A DNA stretch of 64,000 bases from Rhizophagus irregularis (lineage: Eukaryota; Glomeromycota; Glomeromycetes; Glomerales; Glomeraceae). Location: NCBI RefSeq assembly GCF_026210795.1, contig NC_089454.1, positions 1,178,001 to 1,242,000 of the forward strand. The letters are read 5' to 3'. The notes under the pieces are model-generated. The model was not told the origin of the DNA. It was given only the letters and a program-made list of their open reading frames with translations, and did not search any database. Positions 51,934 to 61,535 of the stretch are shown piece by piece (positions within the stretch are counted from its first letter, which is position 1; every line of letters begins with the position of its first letter). Both the position numbers and the translations under genes were made by a program.

Positions 51934-53300
51934 CTAAACCAAGTAAGAAATACGATCATTATAATCTTCAATTACATTACTAAGTAATCCAATAAATAGA
52001 TAAATCACAGTTAATGAAACAGTCAATAATGCCCCAAAAGATGTATCCTCATAAGCCCAAGATTGTAAAGGGCAAATAAATTATGAATTTGATCAAATGA
52101 TCCAACATTTCTTTAATTTTTTTTTGTCAACAATTTCAATTTAAAATATTTTACTTATCTGAAAGTAACATATACATTGCTAATAAACAGTGTGCGGAAA
52201 ACAAACATATTCGTATTTCCAAGGTTTTATTTTTGGCTTAAAGTATCATCAGTACTGTATACATTTCATAATTATAAAATACATCAGCCAAACTCCATGG
52301 ATTATTTGAATCATTTTTTGATGGGATATTTAAAGAAAAAGGTTTTTGAGTCTCATGGCATAAAATTCATGAGCAAAACTTATAAGAATAGTAAAAAATA
52401 TCACAAGGAAAGAAAAAACTCTATATGCAACTCCAAGAATAATTGCAAAATAACGTCCATAAGATTCAAAAATTTGAAGATATAGTAAGAATTCAAAATC
52501 GAGAAGTAAATTAGACAAAGATATTGTCCATTCTAATGGTTTACCAAATTGAATCCAATAAATTGATGTGGCTATTGGAAAACAATAAGTGCAAAGATCG
52601 AGCAAATTCCATAAGTCTTTAAAATAATAGCCACAGGTCGAAAAGTGAAAAATCAGGCATCAATCAGTCACCAATCAGGCAGTTTTCTAACTTTGATCCA
52701 GTGATCAGAAAAGAATGAAATATAGCTCATTGGAATTGTCTCAACAAGACGAATCTAATGGTAGTAAAATCGCATCCCTAGGATTAATAGTTAATAAAAA
52801 ATTAAATAAAATATAAATGATACATTTTTATTTTTATATTTTACTTAATTTCTCATCATGTATTGATCCTAGAAATGCGATTTTACTACCATTAGATTCG
52901 TCTTGTTGAGACTATTCCAATGAGCTATATTTCATTCTTTTCTGATCACTGGATGAAAAGCGAAAACTGCCCGATTGGTGACGCGTATTTGGCAAAATGT
53001 TAATCAGTCACCAATCAGCTACCTGATTAGTGACTGATTAGTGCCTGATTTTTCACTTTTCGACCTGTGAGCCTGGTTTCCAAATAATTCATTTTTTTTC
53101 AATGCTAATTGAATTGTCAGTCCCAAATAAAATAGCAATAATGAATGTTATTTCCAGATAAATTATTTTCAGATAAAGCTAAAGCAATTGAAATATTATC
53201 GAACATATATTAAAAATAGTCCAATTAGCATAATAATAATATTTTCCAAAGTATACCATTTAAAATGTAGTAGAGCTTCACTATTTCAGTGTTTATATAA
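51934..53300 (-). pseudogene. Cation-channel-like (Ion_trans) protein, broken
   Basis: Read on the minus strand, fragments line up as one membrane protein. First WKPGYYFKDLWNLLDL, then CTYCFPIATSIYW, LLLDFEFLLYLQIFESYGRY, FAIILGVAYRVFSFLVIFF and TILISFAHEFY. After a frame change (about 52350) comes FSLNIPSKNDSNNPWSLADV, and last TVIYLFIGLLSNVIEDYN up to a TAG at 51936-51934. The order of S5-like helix, extracellular loop and S6-like helix fits an ion-transport domain, of a type I recall as numerous in Rhizophagus. It is split between the Gly of WKPG and the following YYFKD by the 438-bp element at 52632-53069. Together with the frameshift this makes function unlikely. The 5' part (53100-53300) is too decayed to read. 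Confidence 0.68.
52632..53069. mobile_element. Fold-back MITE with CACAGGTCG ends
   Basis: A 438-bp palindromic element. The first 28 bp (CACAGGTCGAAAAGTGAAAA then ATCAGGCA) are perfectly repeated in inverse at the right end, and near-identity continues through most of each arm, including CTCATTGGAAT and ACGAATCTAATGGTAGTAAA. It is flanked by AGC on both sides (52629-52631 and 53070-53072), a 3-bp target duplication. The CAC start and 3-bp duplication suggest a CACTA-like non-autonomous element. Confidence 0.82.
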
Positions 53301-54640
53301 CTCGTAATATTCTTGTTCAATAAATTCATTTGATCTGGTCTAATAAAATCTTAGGTATATATTTGGGTTTATTAAGTATCTCTATCTCAATTACAAGAAC
53401 ATTATCCTGAAGTTGTAAAAAATTATATGTTATATACTTCTTTAATATTGGATCATGATTGTGTTGAAATAACAGATTCTAAAATGCTACTCTTTTAAGA
53501 ATCATGTACAGTCACATCGGAAAGTAATGTCTGATTTAAAAATAAAGACAAAAACAAATATATTTGTATTTTTTCACCAGTATATACATTAGTAAAAAAT
53601 TTATATCTAGTTTGCTTTTCATATTACATCAAATTTTCACAATCCCAGGGTGATAGTCTTTTCAAAGACAGAACTATTTAAAATTTCATTTTTTTTTCAG
53701 TATAGCTTTAAATTCGCCTACAGCTCTTGAAAGGAAGTCACACTTCTAGATAATTTATTAGTTCATTTCTAATTATTCTTTACTTTATTTAAACCAAATA
53801 AATTTGTTAGCAAATCAGTAGTTGCAATTTTATTTAATTTTAGCTGATTTTTGCTTAAAAATGAAATCTATAATTATCTTTCCACTTATGATTATCTTGA
53901 CTCTGAATTTGGCAAATAAGGACTCATTGGATTTGTTTTGTTAAGACGAATTAAATGGTGGTCAGTTCATATCTCTAAGATCAAAATATGCCAAGATATA
54001 CATTAAAATATATTTTAGACGTTTTGGCCATTATCTCGTGATATATCGATGTTATACATATGGGCTGACCTCCATTCAATGCATCTTAACGAGACTAATC
54101 CAATGAGCCTTTGATTATCAAAATCAGATCACTGAATAGTGAGCTATATATATTTCCGATTTTATGAAATTCGGAGTTTTAAAAAATTTTCAGGTAAAGT
54201 ATGTTTGAAGGTATATCTTGGTATCAATTAGACTTAAAGACATGATTCAACTAACATTGGACTCGTCTTGATAAGGTGAATCCAATAAGCCTTAATTTGT
54301 CAAACTTTGATTACTGGGTGCTGAGATAACCATAATGGTAAATAATTATAATCTCCATCTGTAAGTAATTAGACAACACTTTCTGATATGACTATACAGT
54401 ATAATTAGTGATTTTAATTCTTACCAATTAATAATATTTGTTTCAAATTTCAAACTTTTTATCATATAATGAATTCATTATTTAGTAAAAAAAACTCATG
54501 AAATTTAAAATTAAGATAAACCAACTATAACTTTAGTTGTTTTTTTACTAAAATCAATTAAATTATGAACAAGATCTATGACTTTTCCTTTATTTTCTTT
54601 TAATTGCCAATTTGAAAACTTTTTCACCTAGCTCAGCAAA
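53301..54640. other. Intergenic with a third fold-back-like segment
   Basis: About 53925-54115 forms an imperfect inverted repeat: CTCATTGGATTTGTTTTGTT near 53931 faces ACTAATCCAATGAG near 54092-54105, and TGGTCAGTTCATAT faces the antisense of ATGGGCTGACC. A further half-arm lies at about 54245-54320 (TTGGACTCGTCTTGATAAGG, CCAATAAGCCTT). These share the inner motif of the elements at 39882-40786 and 52632-53069. No gene seen. Confidence 0.5.
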
Positions 54641-54996
54641 AATTTCAATATCATCTTAATTGAATATTCAAATTTGGAGAAATTTTGGAAAAAAGTTTTG
54701 TACAATTATGTTTCTCTTTTAAAATGATTTTTATTTTTCTTTGTAAGATTAATTGAACTTTCTATTTCAAAAATAATAGATATGATGAAAATAATATGTA
54801 TTATTATGGTTGAATTCCAAATACTTGCATTATTTATATATATACATATATATAAATAACACTATGTTAGACTTTAATCTACTCACTGTAAATTTAAAGA
54901 GAAGACTTGTTTTATTTGCAAATATAGTTTATTATTGTATTTTAATGGTTATTAGCCATTAATATATTAAATACAGCAAGTTTAAATAATATTAAG

Positions 54997-56485
54997 GGGT
55001 TGATCACCCTTGGCTCATTGGTTAGTCTGTGAGTCCCCTCGTGAAGCCTGAGTATGGTGAGGTCGTAGGTTCGATTTTGCTAATCACAAAAATTAAAAGA
55101 ATTTTACTGTGGACACTACTACCAATAGTGTAAAGGTACAGGGATTAGTGTAGGCTGAACTGCATCATGATGAATTAGTATGTACCGGTTGGCGGCATAT
55201 TTCAACAAAGGGTCATGGTGTCCTCCTAGCATTCTCTATGAGGCTATTGGGAAGCCTATTGTCCTGTCTGGATGATCACTGCTTGCATACCATTTAGGTG
55301 AGCTCTTGTCTTGGTGGTCACTCTACGATACCACTAAAGGTGTGGTAAACTTTACTGTGAGGGTTTACTACGCTAGATGGTCCTCATAGATGGTAAAGTC
55401 TCAAGTGCAATGTCTTAGCAGTAGTTTACCTTCTAATAGGTTTAGGCTGATTGGAGACGTTTGTAGGCTCACAGGTATATAAGGTTCTAAGGTGAGGTTC
55501 GATTTTTCAGTGAATTTGACGTACTGATGGGTGATCCCTGGGTAATTGGGTTGGTTACTTATAATAAAGGGGTGATCCCAGTACCCTTTAGCAAACCCCA
55601 TCGTCCTGGTAGTCACTACTATTACTACTGGGAGATTTACAACTATGGTGGGCTGGTATGGTAATCGCAGCCTGTAGTGGGCTTTGAGTGAAGTATTAGT
55701 AGTCTTAGTATTGCGGTACTTAAGCTAACCATCGTGGAAGGACTTCTAGATGTCTGCTCTGTTATATCTGCCATATGTGGGTGGTTGCTCACTTCTGACA
55801 GGCGCTAGTAGGTAGTATAACTGTATTAGAAATCCTGCTACACTACGATCCATCCTTGTGTGGGTATAAACTTGGGTCGTCTTTTCAGTGTGGTATATAG
55901 GGAGTAGGGGGGATGTACATCCGGTTACTTTTAAATAATTAGAGTAAGTGCTTGGTTAGCTGTCGCTCAATGGTAGGAGTGCATTTCCGCAACTTTAGTT
56001 GTAGTGCTCCCTCCATAGAGATGGTCAGTCGGTCCTGCGGTCTTTGATCGGTCCTGATCAGTCTTTAGGAAATTTTTGGAAAAGTAATAAGGCTGTGCTT
56101 CCAATTTTTTGTAGCACAACAGAACTGATTAAAGACCAAAAAGTGGTAAATTTTGGTCTCAATCTAATCACCCAATTTAGAGCTAGGCAGGTTTTTATTT
56201 TGCCAAAACCAGTATTTTTTGCTTTTTTCGGTCTTTTTCCAATTTCGCCTCTGCTGGTCTTAAAAAAAGAAGTATAAAGGCCAAATTTTGACATTTATTG
56301 GTCTTTAGCCATACTTGCTGCGCCTTAAAAATTCAAGGATGCATTCCTTATAACTTTCCCAAAGACCGGGCAGGACCGTCCAGGACCGAAAGACCGACTG
56401 ACCATCCTTATCCCTCCATGTAGCTCTGGTGAACCGGCTATGCTGATGTCTCCTAAAACATAAAAAAAAAAAAAATAATAATAAT
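54997..56485 (+). mobile_element. Retroposon with tRNA-like head and A-rich tail
   Basis: A 1489-bp insertion, clearly less AT-rich than its surroundings, between two copies of the 12-mer AATAATATTAAG (54985-54996 and 56486-56497). The 5' end has an A-box-like TGGCTCATTGG (55011-55021) and a B-box-like GGTTCGATTTT (55068-55078), as in RNA polymerase III promoters of tRNA-derived SINEs. The 3' end is AAAACATA, a poly-A run and (AAT)n. Removing the nested MITE leaves about 1.09 kb with no long frame (the 71-codon minus frame at 55401-55616 is unassigned). A second motif, GCTCAATGGTAGGAG, lies near 55970. It inserted into repeat copy B, so it is younger than it. Confidence 0.78.
56016..56410. 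mobile_element. hAT-like MITE nested in the retroposon
   Basis: A 395-bp element with ends TAGAGATGGTCAGTCGGTC and, inverted, TAAGGATGGTCAGTCGGTC, flanked by an exact 8-bp duplication TCCCTCCA (56008-56015 and 56411-56418). GGTCCTG and GGTCTTT repeats lie inside both ends. Overlapping 77/78-codon frames on both strands inside it are by-products of its symmetry. Confidence 0.85.
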
Positions 56486-57604
56486 AATAATATTAAGTAA
56501 AATAATTGTTGTGAAGTCTCATTAGCTAAAAGGTTACCACTAATTGGTTTCAATATTAATGTTTTTAGAATTACAAGATTATTATTCACTAAATATTAAT
56601 GTAATGTATGAAGTATTATATTATTATTATTTGATATGTAAACCTAAAAAAGCATGTTATGTTTGAGATAAATATTTTTCTGCTTTAAGATATCTTTTAA
56701 CTGTACTGATGGTTTTATATTGGAATTTCCAATTGTCTTCATCTGAATAATGATATAATTTAAGAACTTGAACCCAAAATTTAACTTTAATTTATCAGAA
56801 AATTTTTTAATTGCTAATATTCTTTCTATATCATGGTCAATATTCTATACATTCTATTATTCTAATTATTGTTATTTAACAGATTATTATAATTTAATAC
56901 ATTTTAATTATTGTAATTTTAATTATCTATCTATTCTTCTTATGGTTATCATCTATTTTTAAAAAAAAAAGTGGAATAAAAAAAGGCATAAGTTAGCAGT
57001 ATATAAAGTATAACCAAAAAAGTTTACATTTGGTATTCTCAATAATAATTTAGAAAATAAAAGTAAACCATTTTAGTAATCCAAATAACTAATAACAAAT
57101 AAAAATTAATATTTAATAAACAAGTTGTTTGATAGTTTAAGAGATATATAGTTAGTTTTTTTTTAAAATAACAGATTTTAAACAGAAAAATTTTAAATAA
57201 TTTGAAAGTAAAGTACTCTTTTATGAACTGTACTATGCAATATTTTCTTGATTTTTAACCTTAATACTATAGGCCAATTATTAAAAATATTATTTGCTTT
57301 TTTATGAAAAAAGAAGTAGTAATCTTTATCCATACCGACTGATTGAAAAAGTCCTTTAATATTTTTGGGGTGAGAATAATAAACAAAATATAATATATTA
57401 TTTTACTAAAAATAAATCATTAATTTGATTAGTATATTATATTATTAGTATAAATGTATTTGTAACAGCCTGTTATATATTTTATTTGTAACATTCTTTT
57501 TTTTATTTTTTTTAATAATAAATTTAGTATGTATTTTACAAATAAAATTTTTATATGCAAAATTTAATTTGGAAAACTTTTACTTAATATACTGCTTCTT
57601 TATC

Positions 57605-57825
57605 AGTTAAGAAAAAAAGACCTGTTGAAATTCATAATTATCCTAAAGAATCTATTATTCAATATTCTGATTCTAAACAAAGCTATACTTATAATATTAT
57701 TAAAGAAGAAACTTATTTACCTGCTGCTTATCTCAAATATACAAAAGGTCAAAAAGGATTTTGAATACCTGATAATTATGAAGTTAAAATTAGTTTGAAA
57801 ACAAAACAAGTAATCAAATGTATTA
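57605..57825 (+). pseudogene. Unidentified protein fragment, truncated
   Basis: On the plus strand the frame reads VKKKRPVEIHNYPKESIIQY, SDSKQSYTYNIIKEETYLPA and AYLKYTKGQKGF, then a TGA, then IPDNYEVKISLKTKQVIKC. It has no start codon and is cut by the stop and by a MITE immediately downstream. Codon-like composition suggests a real ancestor, but I cannot name it. Confidence 0.45.
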
Positions 57826-57974
57826 GAGATTAGAACTGGTTATAAATTCAATATATGAAATTGAGTTTAACTGAAAATATAACCGGTTAGTTAATTTAAA
57901 ACTGAACTTATTTATAGTCACATGCTATAGAAATAATATAACTGGTTTTTAGAAATAAAACCGGTTCTAATCTC
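57826..57974. mobile_element. 149-bp MITE with TA target duplication
   Basis: The terminal inverted repeat GAGATTAGAACTGGTT (57826-57841) matches the inverse of AACCGGTTCTAATCTC (57959-57974) with one mismatch, and each end is bordered by TA. This is the signature of a Tc1/mariner-type non-autonomous element. Confidence 0.75.
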
Positions 57975-57976
57975 TA

Positions 57977-58996
57977 AAATATATAATTAAATATATGGAA
58001 AAAAAATCTGGTCTACCAGTTACGAAGCAACACAAAAAAAATATTTATGCATTTGCAGTTTTGCACGTGATAACGTTGGCATTGGGTATACTATGAAGAT
58101 AAATTTCAAAATCATATAAAGTTAGAAAAATCAAGCTTAAATGTAGCATGTTTATATACTAAAGTATGTAATTATTTATTAATAAATCATAATTAGTAAG
58201 TATTTTATTAATGCAAAAAATAATTTTTATAATTAGCTTTAAATTTTAAAACTAAAACACATTATTCCAGTTCACTTTTTTGGTTTTCATTTAAAAAGGA
58301 CCCCAGAAAATACTTATATATGTGAGGTACCAAGGTGCTTAGCTAACATAGAAAAATTTTATAATGTAAGAATTTTATAATGCTTAATTTTGAGAAAATT
58401 TTATACTATGTAAAATAATTAAATTGCATATTTTTGGTATTATTTTAAAATATTAAGAGTTTTTAGTTGCTTATTTTCATATTTATAGAACTTTTTAAAA
58501 TATTATATATTGAATTTATCCCTTAAACTGTAAGCAATTGCGGGCAAATTTGCCCGCAATTTTACTACAAATTCAGCTCTCATCTATTTTTAGAAATAAT
58601 TAAGCTATTTTGACAAATTTTTTTTCCCGATTAGATCAACATATAGATCACGTGATTACAATCATTAATTTACCGATCATATATTAAAAAATTAAAGATT
58701 ACTCATTGATCAAATAATTGCACTTTTAAAAACAACCGCGAAATTAAAAAAAATTCTCTTTAAATTTGGCGATCTCATTGGGATTTGATCGTAGCTATCC
58801 AAAACCTTAATAAAATATTTAGAATTTATTATGATGAACAACATTTATTAATCGAGTTTTTTAACTTTAGGTACAAGATTTTGACTTTACATAGTACTTA
58901 AAAAAAAAGAACAATTTTCGTAAAATTTATGATAAAAGTGCAAAATAAATTTTTATAAAATAAAATGATTTAAATTATGAAAGCTTTATATTTATT
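57977..58996. other. Intergenic, contains a 26-bp palindrome
   Basis: At 58536-58561 AATTGCGGGCAAA is followed directly by its exact reverse complement, a G/C-rich island in AT-rich DNA. A TTAA lies 11 bp before it. It may be the outer end of the piggyBac element whose transposase begins at 58997. Otherwise no feature. Confidence 0.5.
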
Positions 58997-59768
58997 TTAA
59001 TTATTATCATCTTTTTGAGTATGATAATCTTTAAAACAACTTCTATTCTTATTACAGCATAAAGCTACACTGCATTTTATACAATATATTTGAGATTGAG
59101 GAGGATCTCTTTCTGCTTTTTTCTGAACTTTTTTTGTCAAATATTTACACCATATACAACTACTTCTTGCTTCTCTCCACTCTGGAAAATGACCACCTGG
59201 TGATAACCTTTCCAAAGGAAGTTCAAAATTTGATGTAACATATTGGTACCTTTTAGATGGTTCAATTTGAATATGTTCAAATTTATTTGTTAACTCATCA
59301 ATATAGCTTCGTGTATGTTGCTTTTCTTCCTCCTCCAATCCTTCTTTAATTAAATCCCAAACTAATTGTAATCTAAATTCCTTATGTTCAATATTTTCAC
59401 CACTTTTTTTTAATATTAAATATGAGTTAACAATTGCAGTATCTAATAACCAAAAAAATAATGGTATCCAGGTTCTTCTTACAGATAATTGAGTATTGTA
59501 ATAACCTCGTAGTTGATCTGCAATATCGACACCTTCCATAAAATGGTTGTAATCATCTATTATTATGGGGATTGGTAAAGATTTTTTACTTGCTAGTTGC
59601 ATTAGTACTTGTTTCTCGTGGCCGACGTCTTATTCTTTCAATTCGATTTTCATCTCCATTAATTTGATGAATAGTTGAAAGCATGGTCACTGGGCCATTA
59701 TCCATCCATAAAACAGCTAATACATCGTCAACAACTACACCAGATAATCCCAGTAAGAAAATTCGCAT
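58997..59768 (-). pseudogene. piggyBac-type transposase, 5'-truncated and frameshifted
   Basis: The minus-strand frame 59768-59586 reads VLAVLWMDNGPVTMLSTIH and RIRRRPRETSTNA. The frame 59602-58997 continues with KKSLPIPIIIDDYNHFMEGV, DIADQLRGYYNTQLSVRRTW and IPLFFWLLDTAIVNSYLIL, ending in a Cys-rich tail (CIWCKYL, CIKC, CCNKNRSC). These are hallmarks of the DDE_Tnp_1_7 (piggyBac) C-terminal half and its zinc-binding end. The two frames overlap by a one-base shift near 59595, and the N-terminal half with the first catalytic aspartates is missing upstream, where the DNA turns AT-rich. The protein cannot be functional as it stands. Confidence 0.82.
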
Positions 59769-60498
59769 ACTGAAAATATACTGAAAATATACTGAAAATA
59801 TACTGAATTTTAAGAATATTTAACTATATAATCATGTATATTATAAGTATAAATTAAATATAATTTTAGCATATTTTATGTAAGATATTTATATCCATAA
59901 ATAATGCTTAAATTATGTTTAAATATACTGTATTTAATATGTAAAAAGCTCATAAAACACCCTTAAATTTTGCCTCTTTAAGTATATTTTCAGTGCAAAT
60001 TTTATGTCATTAATTTCTACTTAATTTCAGGATAATTTTATTTCGTGTTATTATATATATTTAAGTATATTTAAAGCCCATTTTCAGTGTATTATAAATA
60101 TGATTCAATTGTATTTTGCATATATTTTAATAATATTTCAATTAGAAATAACATATATTTTTAGTAGTTTTAAAGGTCAATTTAGTTCAAATAAAATAAT
60201 ATTTTATGTATCTTTTAATTAAAAATAGCATACATTTTTACTTGCATTAAAGATTATTTTAATTACATTTTTACATTTGATAATAATGATATTTTTAGTA
60301 TATAAATACAATATCGATATGGTTTGATTATATTTCAATAATAATTCGTGTACATTTTAAAGGCTATGCTAATAACCAATGATACAAATAATTTCTATAG
60401 TAAAGTAAAATGTTTTAAATAAAGAATAAAATAAATAAAGAAAAGAAGATACAGTTAGGAAAACTTATTTTTCATACCCATTACACAATAACTCGAGA
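59769..60498. other. Non-coding, with a short ACTGAAAATAT repeat
   Basis: Directly upstream of the truncated piggyBac frame, ACTGAAAATAT is repeated about three and a half times (59769-59806). TATATTTTCAGT-like words recur in inverse orientation further on (about 59980 and 60085). No gene seen. Confidence 0.55.
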
Positions 60499-61005
60499 CC
60501 CATTTAATTTAATGTACTTATTAAAGAGGGGAAAAAGTTATATTAGTAATTTAGTTATTTAATTTTAAATCCAATACAATAAAGTTTGATGCATACCTGT
60601 TTAATAAACATAATTTTTAAGTAAAAAATACTTATACACGTCTACAATTAACACCTCGACACGGACCTATTTAATTTAATGTACTTGTTAAAGAGGGGAA
60701 AAAGTTATATTAGTAATTTAGTTATTTAATTTTAAATCCAATACAATAAAGTTTGATGCATACCTGTTTAATAAACATAATTTTTAAGTAAAAAATACTT
60801 ATACACGTCTACAATTAACACCTCGACACGGACCTATTTAATTTAATGTACTTGTTAAAGAGGGAAAAAAGGTATATTAGTAATTTAATTATTTAATTTT
60901 AAATCCAATACAATAAAGTTTGATGCATACCTGTTAATAAACATAATTTTTAAGTAAAAAAATACTTATACACGTCTACACTCTACAGTTAACACCTGAC
61001 ACGGC
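60499..61005. repeat. 167-bp tandem satellite, three copies
   Basis: Three head-to-tail copies of a 167-bp unit starting near 60499, 60666 and 60833. Each contains ATTTAATTTAATGTACTT, AAAGTTTGATGCATACCTG and, in the first two copies, AATTAACACCTCGACACGG. Copies one and two are nearly identical; the third has small indels. The last junction ends at about 61005. Confidence 0.9.
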
Positions 61006-61535
61006 TACATTAAAATAGAAAAAATAAAAGAATCAGTTAATATTAATTTCGACAGTAACTAACTATTGGATAATTGATATTGTGGTGGAAAATTTATGTA
61101 TTCATACCGTCTTTCCCTGTAATATAGTCAGCTTCTCTTCTAAGTAGGGTTAATTAAAACTTTCTAATTCCAGAAATTCAAGGTTTTGTATCTTGTATCC
61201 TTTATTCCTGGTAAAATATTTTTCGTCAGTAAGTTTATAAATAATATAGACTTATTACCAGAATAACATAGACTTGTTACCAATATTTTATCAGAAAAGA
61301 GAAAAGGTAAAATAAAAAAACAGTGAAATGTTTTGCTTATAATAGCTATTTCATCTATTTCATCATCGCTTATCCGTGTTTAACTATTTTTAGATACAAA
61401 TAAAGTTAATGGGATAATCTTATTCGTGTTTAGCTATTTTTAGAAATTAATCAATATACAACAAATATTCTTAATTATCGGGTTTTTTACTAGAACATAA
61501 AAAGTTTTATTATAAGTGCGAACTGCTGCAAGAAA
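61006..61535. other. 3' flank of the CACTA transposase gene, no gene seen
   Basis: Contains a short duplicated phrase (near 61374 and 61428, CGTGTTTAACTATTTTTAGA-like). No coding frame. It may be the subterminal region of the transposon whose transposase ends at 61536, but no terminal repeat was identified. Confidence 0.45.

Larger units (their letters stand above)
54655..57310 (-). mobile_element. Decayed dispersed repeat, copy B, interrupted
   Basis: Inverted copy of 43275-44330, split by the retroposon at 54997-56485. Matching signposts on the minus strand include CTCCAAATTTGAATATTCAA (54655 side), GCTAAAAGGTTACCACTAAT (near 56523, shown plus) and CATAAAAAAGCAAATAATAT (57310 side). Differences from copy A are mainly C-to-T and G-to-A in the sense of copy A. 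Confidence 0.7.

Noticed and set aside
55401-55616. 71-codon minus frame in the retroposon
   Set aside because: No recognisable domain, and the surrounding element shows no other coding signal.
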